Counted from the first letter of the stretch, positions 1 to 7,457 are shown. The stretch: 63,483 bases of DNA from an uncultured candidate division WPS-2 bacterium (GCA_937927945.1 CALEYW010000075.1:1-63483), one strand, 5' to 3'. The notes: generated from the sequence alone by a model not told the origin. Numbers and translations are program-made.

Positions 1-52
1 TCGTCATGAGGCCCTACCAGGCACCGAAAACCTCACCTATTTCCGCGACCTG

Positions 53-286
53 CTAAGGCTGGGCACCCGCCATCTGGTGGAGTCCGACCTTGTTGCCTTC
101 AGGATCCTCGAATGAGGCGATGCGGCAACTCGGATAGTCGGTGACCTTTTCGTCGGCGCTCTTGGCGTGCTCCCGAACCCTCTCGAGAACGCCATCGATA
201 TCGTCGACCTCGAAGACGACACCGCCGCCGTAAAGGCGGTCGATCGCACTCCCATGCCGTTTCCTTTTCCCTGCGCAAGCGCGGTC
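53..286 (-). pseudogene. Glyoxalase/VOC-family fragment (C-terminal half only)
   Basis: The frame encodes the end of a vicinal-oxygen-chelate (glyoxalase/bleomycin-resistance) domain: a strand reading GGGVVFEVDDIDGVLERV and the family-typical ending SFEDPEGNKVGLHQM before a stop at 53-55. VOC proteins usually run about 120 residues; only about 75 are open here. There is no start codon in this frame before it runs into the 3' end of the amidohydrolase gene upstream on the same strand. The N-terminal strand with the first metal ligand is therefore missing. I read it as a truncated remnant. A frameshift that hides the true start is the alternative. Confidence 0.5.
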
Positions 287-1097
287 ACGCGAGCGCCGGG
301 CTCAAGCGCCGCGCGTTCTCGCTCGTGATCGCGCGCAGCGCGCCGGCGTCGAGTCCGAGCGCCTGCAAGCCGCGCAGTTCGGCGTCGTACGGGTGCGGGA
401 CGTTGGGCCAATCCGTTCCCAAGACGATCTGGCCCGCACCATTCGCAACGGCGTCCCGATCGGGTTTGACGTGCATCGGGGACTCCGCGGCGAACACCAT
501 CGTCGTGTCGAGGAAGAGCCGCGGCTCGCGGCTCGCCAGCGCCAGGTAGCGCGCCGAATCCGGAACGCCGAAATGGGCGACCACGACGCGCAGCCTCGGA
601 TTGCGCCGCAGCACTTCTTCGATGCGGCGCGGTCCGTCGTTGGTCTCGTCCGACCACGGAATCGCGCCGACGTGCACCAGCACGAAGCCCTCGGCCGCGG
701 CGACCTCCTCGAGCACCGGGCCGAAACGCGGATCGTCGAGCGGCAGTTTCTGCACGTTCTCGTGCACCTTGAGGCCGATGCAGCCATCGCGCAGCGCGGC
801 GCGCACGTCGCCGGCCGGGTCGGGATCGTCGAGGTGCACCGTCGCGAGCGCGAACGCGCCGGGGCCGAGATCGCGCGCGGTTTGCGCCAGCCAGCCGTTC
901 AGTTCGCGCGCCATCCCGGGCTTGTGCGCGTACGAGCAGAACACGAACTTCTCGACGCCGTGCTCGCGGATCACGCGCGCGATCTCGTGCGGGTCGGTCG
1001 GCTGGTGGTCGAGCGCCCACGGACTGCGCTCGGCGAACCACCGGCGGATCGCCGCGAACAAGCGCGGCGGATGCAGGTGCGTGTGAACGTCGATCAT
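285..1097 (-). CDS. Metal-dependent amidohydrolase (amidohydrolase 2, TIM-barrel)
   Basis: Predicted 270-residue hydrolase of the amidohydrolase superfamily. The protein opens MIDVHTHLHP, giving the HxH metal motif at residues 5-7. Later come VLVHVGAIPW and VVVAHFGVP, which supply further His ligands at strand ends, and IVLGTDWPN near residue 228, which supplies the usual Asp. The ATG at 1097 is chosen because the family starts directly with the xDxHxH strand; the frame is open further upstream without homology. The substrate is unknown: relatives include decarboxylases and lactonases. It is transcribed divergently from the osmC gene. Confidence 0.85.
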   Translation of the reverse strand: MIDVHTHLHPPRLFAAIRRWFAERSPWALDHQPTDPHEIARVIREHGVEKFVFCSYAHKPGMARELNGWLAQTARDLGPGAFALATVHLDDPDPAGDVRAALRDGCIGLKVHENVQKLPLDDPRFGPVLEEVAAAEGFVLVHVGAIPWSDETNDGPRRIEEVLRRNPRLRVVVAHFGVPDSARYLALASREPRLFLDTTMVFAAESPMHVKPDRDAVANGAGQIVLGTDWPNVPHPYDAELRGLQALGLDAGALRAITSENARRLSPALA

Positions 1098-1181
1098 CGG
1101 CGCGTGCTTTGGGTCGTCGCTCGGAATGTCCCACGCGTCGCGCCCGCAACTCCGGCGGAACGCAGCGGCGTCAAACGGGGC

Positions 1182-1625
1182 ATGAACACCCCGGAAGACA
1201 TCGCCCGCTCCGCGTCCGTCCACTGGGAGGGCGACATCTCCCGCGGCAAGGGCACGATCAAGGCCGAAAGCGGCCTGGTGACCGCCGACTACAGTTTTGG
1301 GACGCGCTTCTCGGGTGACCCGGGAACGAATCCCGAGGAGCTGTTGGCCGCCTCCCACGCGTCGTGCTTCACGATGGCGCTCAGCCTCGCGCTGACCCGG
1401 GCCGGCCACCCGCCGTCATCGATCGACACCCAGGCGAAGGTGCACCTGCACCGCTCCGGCGGCGGCTTCGAGATCAGCCTGATCGAGCTCACGACGACCG
1501 TCGCGGCCCCAGGTCTGGACCAAGCGGCCCTCGAGCCGCTCGCCGCCGAGGCCAAGACGGGTTGCCCGATCAGTAAGGCCCTCAAGGCGGTCGAAATCAC
1601 CCTCACGGCCACGCTCAAGGCTTAA
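1182..1625 (+). CDS. osmC: OsmC-family peroxiredoxin (organic hydroperoxide reductase)
   Basis: A 147-residue protein of the OsmC/Ohr fold, which reduces organic hydroperoxides with a catalytic cysteine pair. The peroxidatic Cys is in HASCFTMAL (Cys62) and the resolving Cys is in KTGCPISKAL (Cys128). The segment NPEELLAASHASCF is characteristic of the OsmC branch. Length matches the family. The ATG follows a purine-rich stretch. It is a cytoplasmic stress protein standing before the desaturase gene on the same strand, with about 60 bp between them. Confidence 0.9.
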   Translation: MNTPEDIARSASVHWEGDISRGKGTIKAESGLVTADYSFGTRFSGDPGTNPEELLAASHASCFTMALSLALTRAGHPPSSIDTQAKVHLHRSGGGFEISLIELTTTVAAPGLDQAALEPLAAEAKTGCPISKALKAVEITLTATLKA

Positions 1626-1686
1626 CACGGCGGGAGCGCTCGGCCGCAAGGAATCGCGTCAAAAAGGCCGCACCTCCCGCAACGTA

Positions 1687-2556
1687 ATGCAAACCGCGAA
1701 GCGGCGTACCCCCGGCTGGGCGACCTTTACCGGCCTGGCAATCGTTCATTTGGGCGCGCTCTGCGCGTTCATCCCGGGCACGTTCCATTGGAGCGCGCTC
1801 ATCGTGATGACGGTCCTCTACTACATCACGGGCGCTTGGGGGATCACCCTCGGCTACCACAGGCTGTTGACGCATCGCAGCCTCAAGCTGGCGAAACCGA
1901 TCGAATACGCGTGCGCGATTCTCGGTACGCTGGCGCTCCAAGGCGGCCCGATCGACTGGATCGCGACGCACCGCGCTCACCACGCGCACACCGACAAGGA
2001 AGGCGACCCGCACGACGTCAACCGCGGCCTGCTGTGGAGCCATTTCGAGTGGCTCTACAAGCCGAACGACGCGATGCTCTCGCCGGAGGAACAGATTCGC
2101 CTCGCGCCCGATCTTGCCGGCGACAAGTTCTATCGGTTCATGGAGAAGACGTATCTCGCGTGGACCGTCGCGCTCGCCGTCGCGCTCTTCGCGATCGGCG
2201 GCCTTTCGTGGCTGGTCTGGGGCATCTTCGTGCGCATCGTGATCACGTATCACATCACGTGGCTGGTCAACAGCGCGGCGCACCACAGCGGCTATCAGAG
2301 CTTCCGCACCGGCGACAAGTCGACCAACAACTGGTTCGTCGCGTTCCTCGCCTGGGGCGAGGGTTGGCACAACAACCATCACGCGTTCCCGTTCTCGGCC
2401 CGCCACGGCCTGCGTTGGTTCGAGATCGACGCGACCTGGTGGACGATCAAGGTCCTGGCCTGGATGAAGCTCGCCCGCGACATCAAACTCCCGACCCCGG
2501 CGATGATGCAGCGCCTGCAACTACACCCCCAGCGCGTCACCCGCGAAAACGCCTAA
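1687..2556 (+). CDS. Acyl-CoA / fatty-acid desaturase (membrane diiron)
   Basis: A 289-residue membrane desaturase that would introduce a double bond into acyl chains using a diiron centre. The three histidine boxes are visible: HRLLTH at residues 58-63, HRAHH at 95-99 and HNNHH at about 233. Hydrophobic segments near residues 16-30, 36-52 and 158-185 are in the positions expected for this stearoyl-CoA delta-9 type. Length is normal for the bacterial family. A strong hairpin follows at 2612-2638. Function is inferred from the motifs; regiospecificity cannot be read from them. Confidence 0.93.
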   Translation: MQTAKRRTPGWATFTGLAIVHLGALCAFIPGTFHWSALIVMTVLYYITGAWGITLGYHRLLTHRSLKLAKPIEYACAILGTLALQGGPIDWIATHRAHHAHTDKEGDPHDVNRGLLWSHFEWLYKPNDAMLSPEEQIRLAPDLAGDKFYRFMEKTYLAWTVALAVALFAIGGLSWLVWGIFVRIVITYHITWLVNSAAHHSGYQSFRTGDKSTNNWFVAFLAWGEGWHNNHHAFPFSARHGLRWFEIDATWWTIKVLAWMKLARDIKLPTPAMMQRLQLHPQRVTRENA

Positions 2557-2600
2557 GTCACCCCGTCATCCCGAGCTTGTCGAGGGGCCCTCGTCACGCA
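2557..2600. repeat. REP-like intergenic repeat copy
   Basis: Sequence of the type GTCACCCCGTCATCCCGAGC followed by TTGTCGAGGGG and a GTCACG end. It resembles the hairpin repeats at 26338-26362, 35834-35863 and 45727-45759. It lies just after the desaturase stop. Confidence 0.45.
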
Positions 2601-2611
2601 TCACGACCAGC

Positions 2612-2638
2612 ACGACCCGGTGACATCCACCGGGTCGT
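2612..2638 (+). terminator. Rho-independent terminator after the desaturase gene
   Basis: A perfect 11-bp stem (ACGACCCGGTG pairing with CACCGGGTCGT) with a 5-nt loop, followed on the + strand by TTGCTT. It sits between the desaturase stop and the start of the exported hydrolase at 2658, so it should separate the two transcripts. Confidence 0.7.
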
Positions 2639-2657
2639 TTGCTTGAAAATCGCCACC

Positions 2658-3437
2658 ATGCTTTCGTCCGCCGCCGTTCCCTTAGCTCACCGCCTCTTCG
2701 CGGTCGCCGCGCTCGCCGCGGTCGCGGGCGCGTGCTGCCCCGCCTCGGCCGGCGCCGCAGGCCAGCCGGAGACACAAGCGGTCACGTTCCGTACCGCCGA
2801 CCGCGTGACCGTGCACGCGTGGTATCACAAGGTCGCACCATCGCGCGCGACGATTTTGCTGTTCCACCAAGCCGGATCGAGCCATCAGGAATACGACGCG
2901 ATCGCTCCGCGGCTCAATGCTCTCGGCTACTCGACCTTGGCGGTCGATCAACGCGCCGGCGGCCCGATGTTCGGGCCGAACCTCACGCGCCGCGGGCTCG
3001 GCTACGAGGGCACGTACGAATCCGCGCTGCCTGACCTGCTCGCCGCGATCGCGTGGGCGCACCGCAATGCGTCGACGCGCATCGTCCTGTGGGGCAGCAG
3101 TTACTCCGCATCGCTCGCGTTTGCGGCGGCGGCGCAAACGCGCGGCATCGCGGCACTGCTGGCCTTCTCGCCGGGCGAGTACTTCGACGACGATCAGTAC
3201 GTGCGGCGCGCCGCGGCGCACCTCACGATTCCGCTCTTCGTCGACTCCGCGGCCAACCAGGGCGAGATCCGTGCTGCCGCCACGATCGCCGCGGCATCTC
3301 CGTCGCATCGGAAGACGGTATATGTTCCGCAGCACGGCGTTCATGGATCCTCGACGCTGCTCGACTCGCGCAACCCTGCCGGCGCCCGCGAGAACTGGGC
3401 CGCGGTCGAGCGTTTCTTACGAGAGAGTGTCCGTTAG
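2658..3437 (+). CDS. Exported alpha/beta hydrolase (dienelactone-hydrolase-like)
   Basis: A 259-residue protein with an N-terminal signal peptide (hydrophobic stretch about residues 11-33, ending in an Ala-rich cleavage region). An alpha/beta-hydrolase domain follows: ILLFHQAGSS is the oxyanion-hole strand, LWGSSYSASLA carries the nucleophile elbow (GxSxS), and VPQHGVHG carries the likely catalytic His. The substrate is not recognisable; esterase or dienelactone hydrolase are the nearest guesses. The ATG at 2658 begins the signal peptide. The gene ends 8 bp before the 3' end of the oppositely oriented selC. Confidence 0.75.
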   Translation: MLSSAAVPLAHRLFAVAALAAVAGACCPASAGAAGQPETQAVTFRTADRVTVHAWYHKVAPSRATILLFHQAGSSHQEYDAIAPRLNALGYSTLAVDQRAGGPMFGPNLTRRGLGYEGTYESALPDLLAAIAWAHRNASTRIVLWGSSYSASLAFAAAAQTRGIAALLAFSPGEYFDDDQYVRRAAAHLTIPLFVDSAANQGEIRAAATIAAASPSHRKTVYVPQHGVHGSSTLLDSRNPAGARENWAAVERFLRESVR

Positions 3438-3444
3438 ACGCACT

Positions 3445-3538
3445 TGGCGGGAACGTGTCGGAATCGAACCGACCAGCCGTCTTGCAACGGCCTCCACGGT
3501 TTTGAAGACCGGGCGAGCCACCAGACCCGTACGCTCCC
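3445..3538 (-). tRNA. selC: tRNA-Sec (anticodon TCA), integration target
   Basis: Read on the minus strand it begins GGGAGCGTACGGGTCTGG and ends in CCA. The acceptor stem is 8 bp (GGGAGCGU/ACGUUCCC) and the T stem 5 bp, giving the 8+5 geometry of bacterial selenocysteine tRNA. A long variable arm is present. The anticodon loop CUUCAAA carries UCA (plus-strand bases 3503-3505). The encoded CCA occupies 3445-3447. The 5' half, from the anticodon loop through the first base, is duplicated at 10427-10465, which marks it as the attachment site of the adjacent mobile element. selA and selB lie 38-41 kb away in this window. Confidence 0.95.
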
Positions 3539-3539
3539 A
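3501..3539. repeat. Attachment-site repeat, left (within intact selC)
   Basis: 39 bp, identical to 10427-10465. It spans the anticodon loop to one base beyond the tRNA 5' end. The flanking base differs between copies (T at 3500, G at 10426), so the repeat is exactly delimited on that side. Confidence 0.92.
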
Positions 3540-3597
3540 CGATTGGGAAAAAGACTGTAACGACGCGGTTTTCGCTCGGTCGCGTCCGAGCTTTGGG

Positions 3598-4800
3598 TTA
3601 GGCTGATTGCCTGTTGGTGCCGGATTGGTGCCGGACGGGCGTCTCGTTCGTCGGGCCGACCTCTCGGCCTCCCAAGAGGGCGCCGAGGGCGGTTGCCGCC
3701 TCGCGATCGTGAACCGCGAAGGTGTGGCTGTAGAGGTCGGCCGTGATCGTGACCGTCGAGTGGCCGAGCCGATCGCTGGCGACCTTGAGGGGGACTCCCG
3801 CGCGGCCGAGCAGCGAAGCGTTTGTGTGGCGCAGCCCGTGAAGGCTGATCGTCGGTAGCCCCGAGCCGCGCAGCAGGTTTCGGAACGCGTCCGAGAGCCG
3901 GTGCGGTGGAATCGGAGAACCGTCGTTCTCGGCGAACACCAGGCCGCGGTCCTGGTAGATCGCGCCCGCGACGAGTCGCGTCTTGGCCTGGGCTACGCGG
4001 TGAGCTCGGAGCGCCTCGACGAGCGGCGCCGAGATTGCGAACGTTCGCGCCTTCCCCGACTTGGTAGATTTCTCGATGAGTCCGTTCGGCGTTTGTGCCA
4101 GCGAGCGCCGGATGACAATGACGGCGCGATCGAGGTCGAGGTCGTTCCACCGTAGCGCGAGCGCCTCACCTCGCCGCGCCCCTGTCCACACCAAGAAGGC
4201 GAAGATCGCGCTGTACCGCGATCGTCGGCGCGCGGCGTCGAGGAGCGTTTGGACCTGCGATTCGTCGAGGGCCGTCATCTCCCGTCGCGTCGGCCGAGGC
4301 GCATCCACGGCGTCGGCAACATTGCGTGTGACGAGCGTCCAGCGAACCGCCTGCGAGAGTGCCCGCCGCAGTAGCCGGTGGAGGTGCAGGACGGTTCGCT
4401 CGCTCAGAGCGCCCCCACCGACGCGCCTACCCGATCGGCGCCATCGCCCGTATGCCGCCTCGACGTCCAGCGGTCGCAATTTCGCGAGCGGAATAGCGCC
4501 GATCGCCGGCGCGACTTGATTCTCGAATAGGTCACGATAGCGGACCATCGTCGTCGCGGCGAGTCGCGGCTCCCAGGCTTCGAAGCAACGCGCAAAGAGC
4601 GTTGCGACGGTGAGCTTCTCGTCGTTGACATACTCGCCGCGCTCGACGGCCATGATGGCGCGGCGTCGTTCCCGCTCCGCTTCTGCCTTCGTGCCGGTGA
4701 ACCGCGTTTTCTTTCGTCGTCGGCGCCCGTCGCCGCCCGGCGGCAGGTCGTAGACCAACAGCCAGCGGTCGGGGCCGAGACGCTTGAGGCTACCCTTCAT
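3598..4800 (-). CDS. int: Tyrosine recombinase / phage-type integrase
   Basis: A 400-residue site-specific recombinase that would insert and excise the element at selC. The N-terminal part has the Arg/Lys-rich arm-binding domain (KKTRFTGTKAEAERERR) and a SAM-like core-binding region (about residues 65-165). The catalytic domain shows WTGARRGEALAL (first Arg), SLHGLRHTNASLL (HxxR box) and LGHSTVTITADLYSH (His/Trp position and nucleophile Tyr). The ATG at 4800 follows an AGGAGG sequence at good spacing. It overlaps the upstream excisionase-like gene by 11 bp. The gene lies immediately beside the target tRNA, the normal arrangement for tRNA-integrating elements. Its 3' end contains the left arm-type repeats. 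Confidence 0.95.
   Translation of the reverse strand: MKGSLKRLGPDRWLLVYDLPPGGDGRRRRKKTRFTGTKAEAERERRRAIMAVERGEYVNDEKLTVATLFARCFEAWEPRLAATTMVRYRDLFENQVAPAIGAIPLAKLRPLDVEAAYGRWRRSGRRVGGGALSERTVLHLHRLLRRALSQAVRWTLVTRNVADAVDAPRPTRREMTALDESQVQTLLDAARRRSRYSAIFAFLVWTGARRGEALALRWNDLDLDRAVIVIRRSLAQTPNGLIEKSTKSGKARTFAISAPLVEALRAHRVAQAKTRLVAGAIYQDRGLVFAENDGSPIPPHRLSDAFRNLLRGSGLPTISLHGLRHTNASLLGRAGVPLKVASDRLGHSTVTITADLYSHTFAVHDREAATALGALLGGREVGPTNETPVRHQSGTNRQSA
3614..3635. repeat. Putative integrase arm-site repeats, left
   Basis: Two tandem identical copies of TTGGTGCCGGA, 75 bp inside the left attachment repeat and inside the integrase 3' coding end. A near-identical tandem pair stands near the right end in the same orientation. 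Confidence 0.55.
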
Positions 4801-5053
4801 CGTCCCTCCTGAGGTGTGCCCGATCCAATTGCCGGGCGTGGGCGGCCGGTTCGGAGGTCGGAGCCGCACTCCCCTCAAGTAGCGCGTCAAGTGCTGCGCG
4901 CGGCACGATGAGTCGCCGGCCAATTCTCAGCGCCGGAAGCTGGCCGCGCTGGACCGCCTCGTATGCCGAATTGCGGCCGATGCCAAGCGCCTTAGCGGCC
5001 TCGGGGACGGTAAGTGTAAGCGACGAAGCCGACGGCACGGCTCGAGATTCCAT
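4790..5053 (-). CDS. Excisionase-family DNA-binding protein (MerR-like HTH)
   Basis: An 87-residue protein built around one helix-turn-helix of the excisionase/AlpA type: LTVPEAAKALGIGRNSAYEA followed by LPALRIGRRLIVPRAALDALL, the usual wing after the recognition helix. It would bind next to the attachment core and bias the integrase toward excision, or regulate the element's genes. It overlaps the integrase start by 11 bp, so the two are co-transcribed. The ATG at 5053 is the only reasonable start. The family is clear; the exact role is inferred. Confidence 0.88.
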   Translation of the reverse strand: MESRAVPSASSLTLTVPEAAKALGIGRNSAYEAVQRGQLPALRIGRRLIVPRAALDALLEGSAAPTSEPAAHARQLDRAHLRRDDEG

Positions 5054-5124
5054 ACGTTGAGCGACGACCGTGAGCTCCCGGTGTCAAGGCGACGTTTACG
5101 CGAAGGCGAACGTGCGCCAATACA

Positions 5125-5526
5125 ATGGAAAACCAAACAGAAACCCCGGTGAAGCGGCGCTTTGAATACAGCTTTCCGCAGACGTATCCCAACCCGGAAA
5201 TGGATGCGATCAAAGCAACAGCGGCCTCTTGCGAGGTCGATGGAGGGGCCTTCACGCTGACGCTCGCGGACCTGCGACCCATCGGCCCGCATACGCATTT
5301 CAATCGGTTCGGGGAAGGTAAGAGCGGCTTCGTCGAAGTCGGCCGATTCTTTCTGTCCCCCATCGCGTTCTTGCTTCTGAAAGATACTATCGCGGTGGCT
5401 GAAGCGTACTACACATCGCATTTCGGACCGTTGCCCGATCGGGAAAAGCTCTCAGAGCAGACAAAGCGTGAGATGCCGGAACAAAAGGAGGAAGTGGAAG
5501 TGCGCATGGGGTTGCGCCAGCAGTAG
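5125..5526 (+). CDS. DUF3467-like small protein, cargo module
   Basis: A 133-residue protein. The middle, CEVDGGAFTLTLADL, then VEVGRFFLSPIAFLLLKDTI and EAYYTSHFGPLP, follows the pattern of DUF3467-type proteins (a beta strand, a 'rI.mSP..aK.L' segment, then 'YE..fG'). I make that assignment from pattern only. The C-terminus is highly charged. It is the first gene of the rightward module, divergent from int/xis. A Shine-Dalgarno-like AAAGGAGG near its 3' end suggests a second coding unit directly after it. Function unknown. Confidence 0.55.
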   Translation: MENQTETPVKRRFEYSFPQTYPNPEMDAIKATAASCEVDGGAFTLTLADLRPIGPHTHFNRFGEGKSGFVEVGRFFLSPIAFLLLKDTIAVAEAYYTSHFGPLPDREKLSEQTKREMPEQKEEVEVRMGLRQQ

Positions 5527-5699
5527 AAACAATTTCTCGGAATATTCAGGAGATCGTCTTTACTACTCCGCGTAAGACCCCGGTGATCTTTGTACCGGCT
5601 CGTTATGAGGACGGCGCGACATCGTCGCTCGATGCAGTCGCTCCACTTCAGGTCCTACTTTATGTCGAATTCCTTTTTGGCTGGAAAACGCCGCTCTAA
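5508..5699 (+). pseudogene. Orphan reading frame, possible frameshifted small gene
   Basis: An open frame of about 64 codons begins inside the 3' end of the DUF3467-like gene and stops at 5697-5699. Its product would contain VETISRNIQEIVF and TPVIFVPARYEDG and end VLLYVEFLFGWKTPL, which looks like real protein. There is no ATG/GTG/TTG in this frame. A good ribosome-binding site (AAAAGGAGG, 5482-5490) and an ATG (5506-5508) lie just upstream but in the other frame. One extra G in the run after that ATG would join them. It is either a frameshifted gene, a programmed shift or a sequence error. Confidence 0.35.
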
Positions 5700-5831
5700 T
5701 TGTGGGTAGCCGGTGTTGCGTCGCGGGACCAAGCAGGCGATCATCGTTAGCGACAAGAAACGGTGGGTCTTTGTAGGATGCGCCCAAGGCGCCATCTTGA
5801 TTTTTGCGTCCTCCGCGGGTGACTGTATCGC
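5700..5831. other. Short non-coding gap before the Ntn-hydrolase gene
   Basis: Contains no open frame with a plausible start. No clear promoter hexamers or hairpin were found. The Shine-Dalgarno for the gene at 5832 is weak (GCGGGTGAC). Confidence 0.3.
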
Positions 5832-6812
5832 ATGACGGTTAATCTTCTCACGATCGTGCCGTCTGGTATGGTTTTGCTTGCGGACAGTATGCTCACGCTC
5901 GGCGGCCAGGCGTCCGCGATCGTGACAACTTTCGAGAACGCTGAGAAACTGATCGAGTTGGGTGAGAAAGAAACGCCGGCAGCGGCTATGATCAGCGGCG
6001 CTGGCGACATCAACGGTAAGCTCGTCAGTGCGCTTCTTCGCAAAGCCGGCTCTATGGTGGACGACGCGAAGGCGCTGGGACCTGTCGGGCACGCAGACGT
6101 TCTCGCGGCCGTCCAAAGCGTGATCGATCCCGAATGGAAAGCGGGCATAGCGGCCCTTCGCGCAACCGTAGCTGCTAGCCACAACACACTTGACGTGCTC
6201 TCCCAGATCAACACGGAACGGCAAAAGCAGCAATTGCCCCAAATTCCGCAGATCGAGCCGAAGCATGTATCGGTCGAAGGCGAGACAGACAATGACCCTG
6301 AGGCGATCATATTTGTACGCCCTTCCATCCTGACGGTTGTCGTGGCTACCTTTTTCGGCGACCTACAGATGGCTACCGAGATATGGTGGCCGGGAACAGC
6401 GCGTGACGTAGCCGCTCCCGCGGTCAAGTGGTGGGGATCCGGGTCGACCGCCGTTTCCCGATTGATCCTCGGTTTCGATTTCGGCCGGCTGGAGGCGCGC
6501 GCCGCTGCGGAGGCTGCCCAGGCGACGCCGATCACTGGACTCGGCGCAGCGCCTGGCGCAACTATTGACGATGCCCAGCGGGCACTAGCATATGCGCGCA
6601 GCGTCATCCCCGACTTCCAGATGGGAATCCCGCTCGCGGCGATTCCCCTTCAGGATGCGATCGAGTTCACCGAATACCTAGGCAAGGTAGCCTGCGGATT
6701 CGACAAGTTCTCCCTCGGTCCGGCGGGCGTCGGGGGACCGCTTGACGTACTCGTCCTCCTGCCAAACCGCCGTAAGTGGATTCGGCGGAAGGAAATTCAC
6801 AGCACCCTCTAG
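5832..6812 (+). CDS. Proteasome-beta-like Ntn hydrolase (HslV/Anbu-like fold)
   Basis: A 326-residue protein. The start MTVNLLTIVPSGMVLLADSM aligns with the first strands of 20S proteasome beta and HslV subunits. After removal of Met, Thr becomes residue 1 and Asp of ADS falls at mature position 17, as in proteasomes. FENAEKLIELG places a Lys (K39) where the catalytic Lys33 is expected after a small insertion. AAMISGAGDINGKL matches the 'GxxAD' helix start, TVVVATFFGDLQM the central sheet, WWGSGSTAV (residues 201-208) the GSG loop, and IPLQDAIEFTEYL ... GGPLDVLVLLPN the family C-terminus. An insertion (about residues 95-160) makes it longer than HslV (about 175). Self-activating threonine protease or amidase activity is inferred. 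Finding one as cargo of an integrative element is unusual. Confidence 0.72.
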   Translation: MTVNLLTIVPSGMVLLADSMLTLGGQASAIVTTFENAEKLIELGEKETPAAAMISGAGDINGKLVSALLRKAGSMVDDAKALGPVGHADVLAAVQSVIDPEWKAGIAALRATVAASHNTLDVLSQINTERQKQQLPQIPQIEPKHVSVEGETDNDPEAIIFVRPSILTVVVATFFGDLQMATEIWWPGTARDVAAPAVKWWGSGSTAVSRLILGFDFGRLEARAAAEAAQATPITGLGAAPGATIDDAQRALAYARSVIPDFQMGIPLAAIPLQDAIEFTEYLGKVACGFDKFSLGPAGVGGPLDVLVLLPNRRKWIRRKEIHSTL

Positions 6813-6854
6813 TGACACCGTGACGTGCGTTAGCGTATTGTGGAGTGGGGAGAT

Positions 6855-7058
6855 ATGCAGATGATCAAATACGACTTGGTGTACGCTCCCGCTGAGAACC
6901 AGAGCGGGGCTGCGCCAGCGATATCGGTGGAGCAGGCAAGCAAAAACGCAGAAGAGGGCCGGCGTCCCAGTTCGGGGTCCTTCTCGGGCACGCCATTGAC
7001 CTCGGGTGCCCCACGGCCTCCGTCGCCGCCGCCGGCTCCCCCGCTCACACCCCGCTGA
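6855..7058 (+). CDS. Small protein with Pro-rich tail
   Basis: A 67-residue product starting MQMIKYDLVYAPAENQSG and ending in a Ser/Pro-rich tail (GAPRPPSPPPAPPLTPR). An in-frame GTG at 6840 is possible, but GGGGAG directly before the ATG at 6855 (or the ATG at 6861) fits better. No family is recognised. It follows the Ntn-hydrolase gene by about 40 bp and precedes a perfect hairpin, so it is likely the last gene of the cargo transcript. A partner or substrate of the hydrolase is only a guess. Confidence 0.45.
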   Translation: MQMIKYDLVYAPAENQSGAAPAISVEQASKNAEEGRRPSSGSFSGTPLTSGAPRPPSPPPAPPLTPR

Positions 7059-7070
7059 AGATGTAGATCT

Positions 7071-7100
7071 CGAAGGGACCGCCAGTAGGCGGTCCCTTCG
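7071..7100 (+). terminator. Perfect 13-bp hairpin ending the cargo module
   Basis: CGAAGGGACCGCC and GGCGGTCCCTTCG form a perfect stem with an AGTA loop. There is no T-run, so it may act in both directions. It stands between rightward (6855-7058) and leftward (7197-) genes. Confidence 0.6.
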
Positions 7101-7196
7101 CACAGAAGCGCCTGCGCACGTCGCGCGGCATTCGGGGACCGGCTCCTGTCGCGTGGCTCGCGAAAACGAGCGTTTTTGCGACGCTCATGCGGTGGG

Positions 7197-7457
7197 CTAC
7201 ACCGCCCGCATGGCGCCAATCGCGTTGACGGCGGGGTGCGTTGCGAGCAGGGCATCCGTGTCCTCGTCAATCTCCTGCTGGTCGAGCGTGATCGCCAAAC
7301 GCTCGCTGTCGAGCCCGGAGAGCTTCGCGATCCGCTCCACGGCGCCGAGGATCGAACGCATCGCTCCCGCCGCGGCATTGAAATCATTGCTGTTCATCGC
7401 GGACGAATAGGTCGTCCAGCCGCGTCGCAAGGCTTCCTTGGCGCTCTCGACTAGCAC
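7197..7457 (-). CDS. Element protein, helical C-terminal unit
   Basis: An 86-residue product if started at the GTG at 7457. It begins VLVESAKEALRRGW, continues NDFNAAAGAMRSILGAVERIAKLSG, and ends with an acidic stretch. The composition resembles the second half of phage small-terminase or regulatory proteins whose first half is a helix-turn-helix. That HTH is encoded in the overlapping frame just upstream (7384-7647), so the two may be one protein broken by a +1 frameshift near 7490-7510. The frame is open upstream (to 7613) without sensible homology. Function unresolved. Confidence 0.5.
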   Translation of the reverse strand: MLVESAKEALRRGWTTYSSAMNSNDFNAAAGAMRSILGAVERIAKLSGLDSERLAITLDQQEIDEDTDALLATHPAVNAIGAMRAV

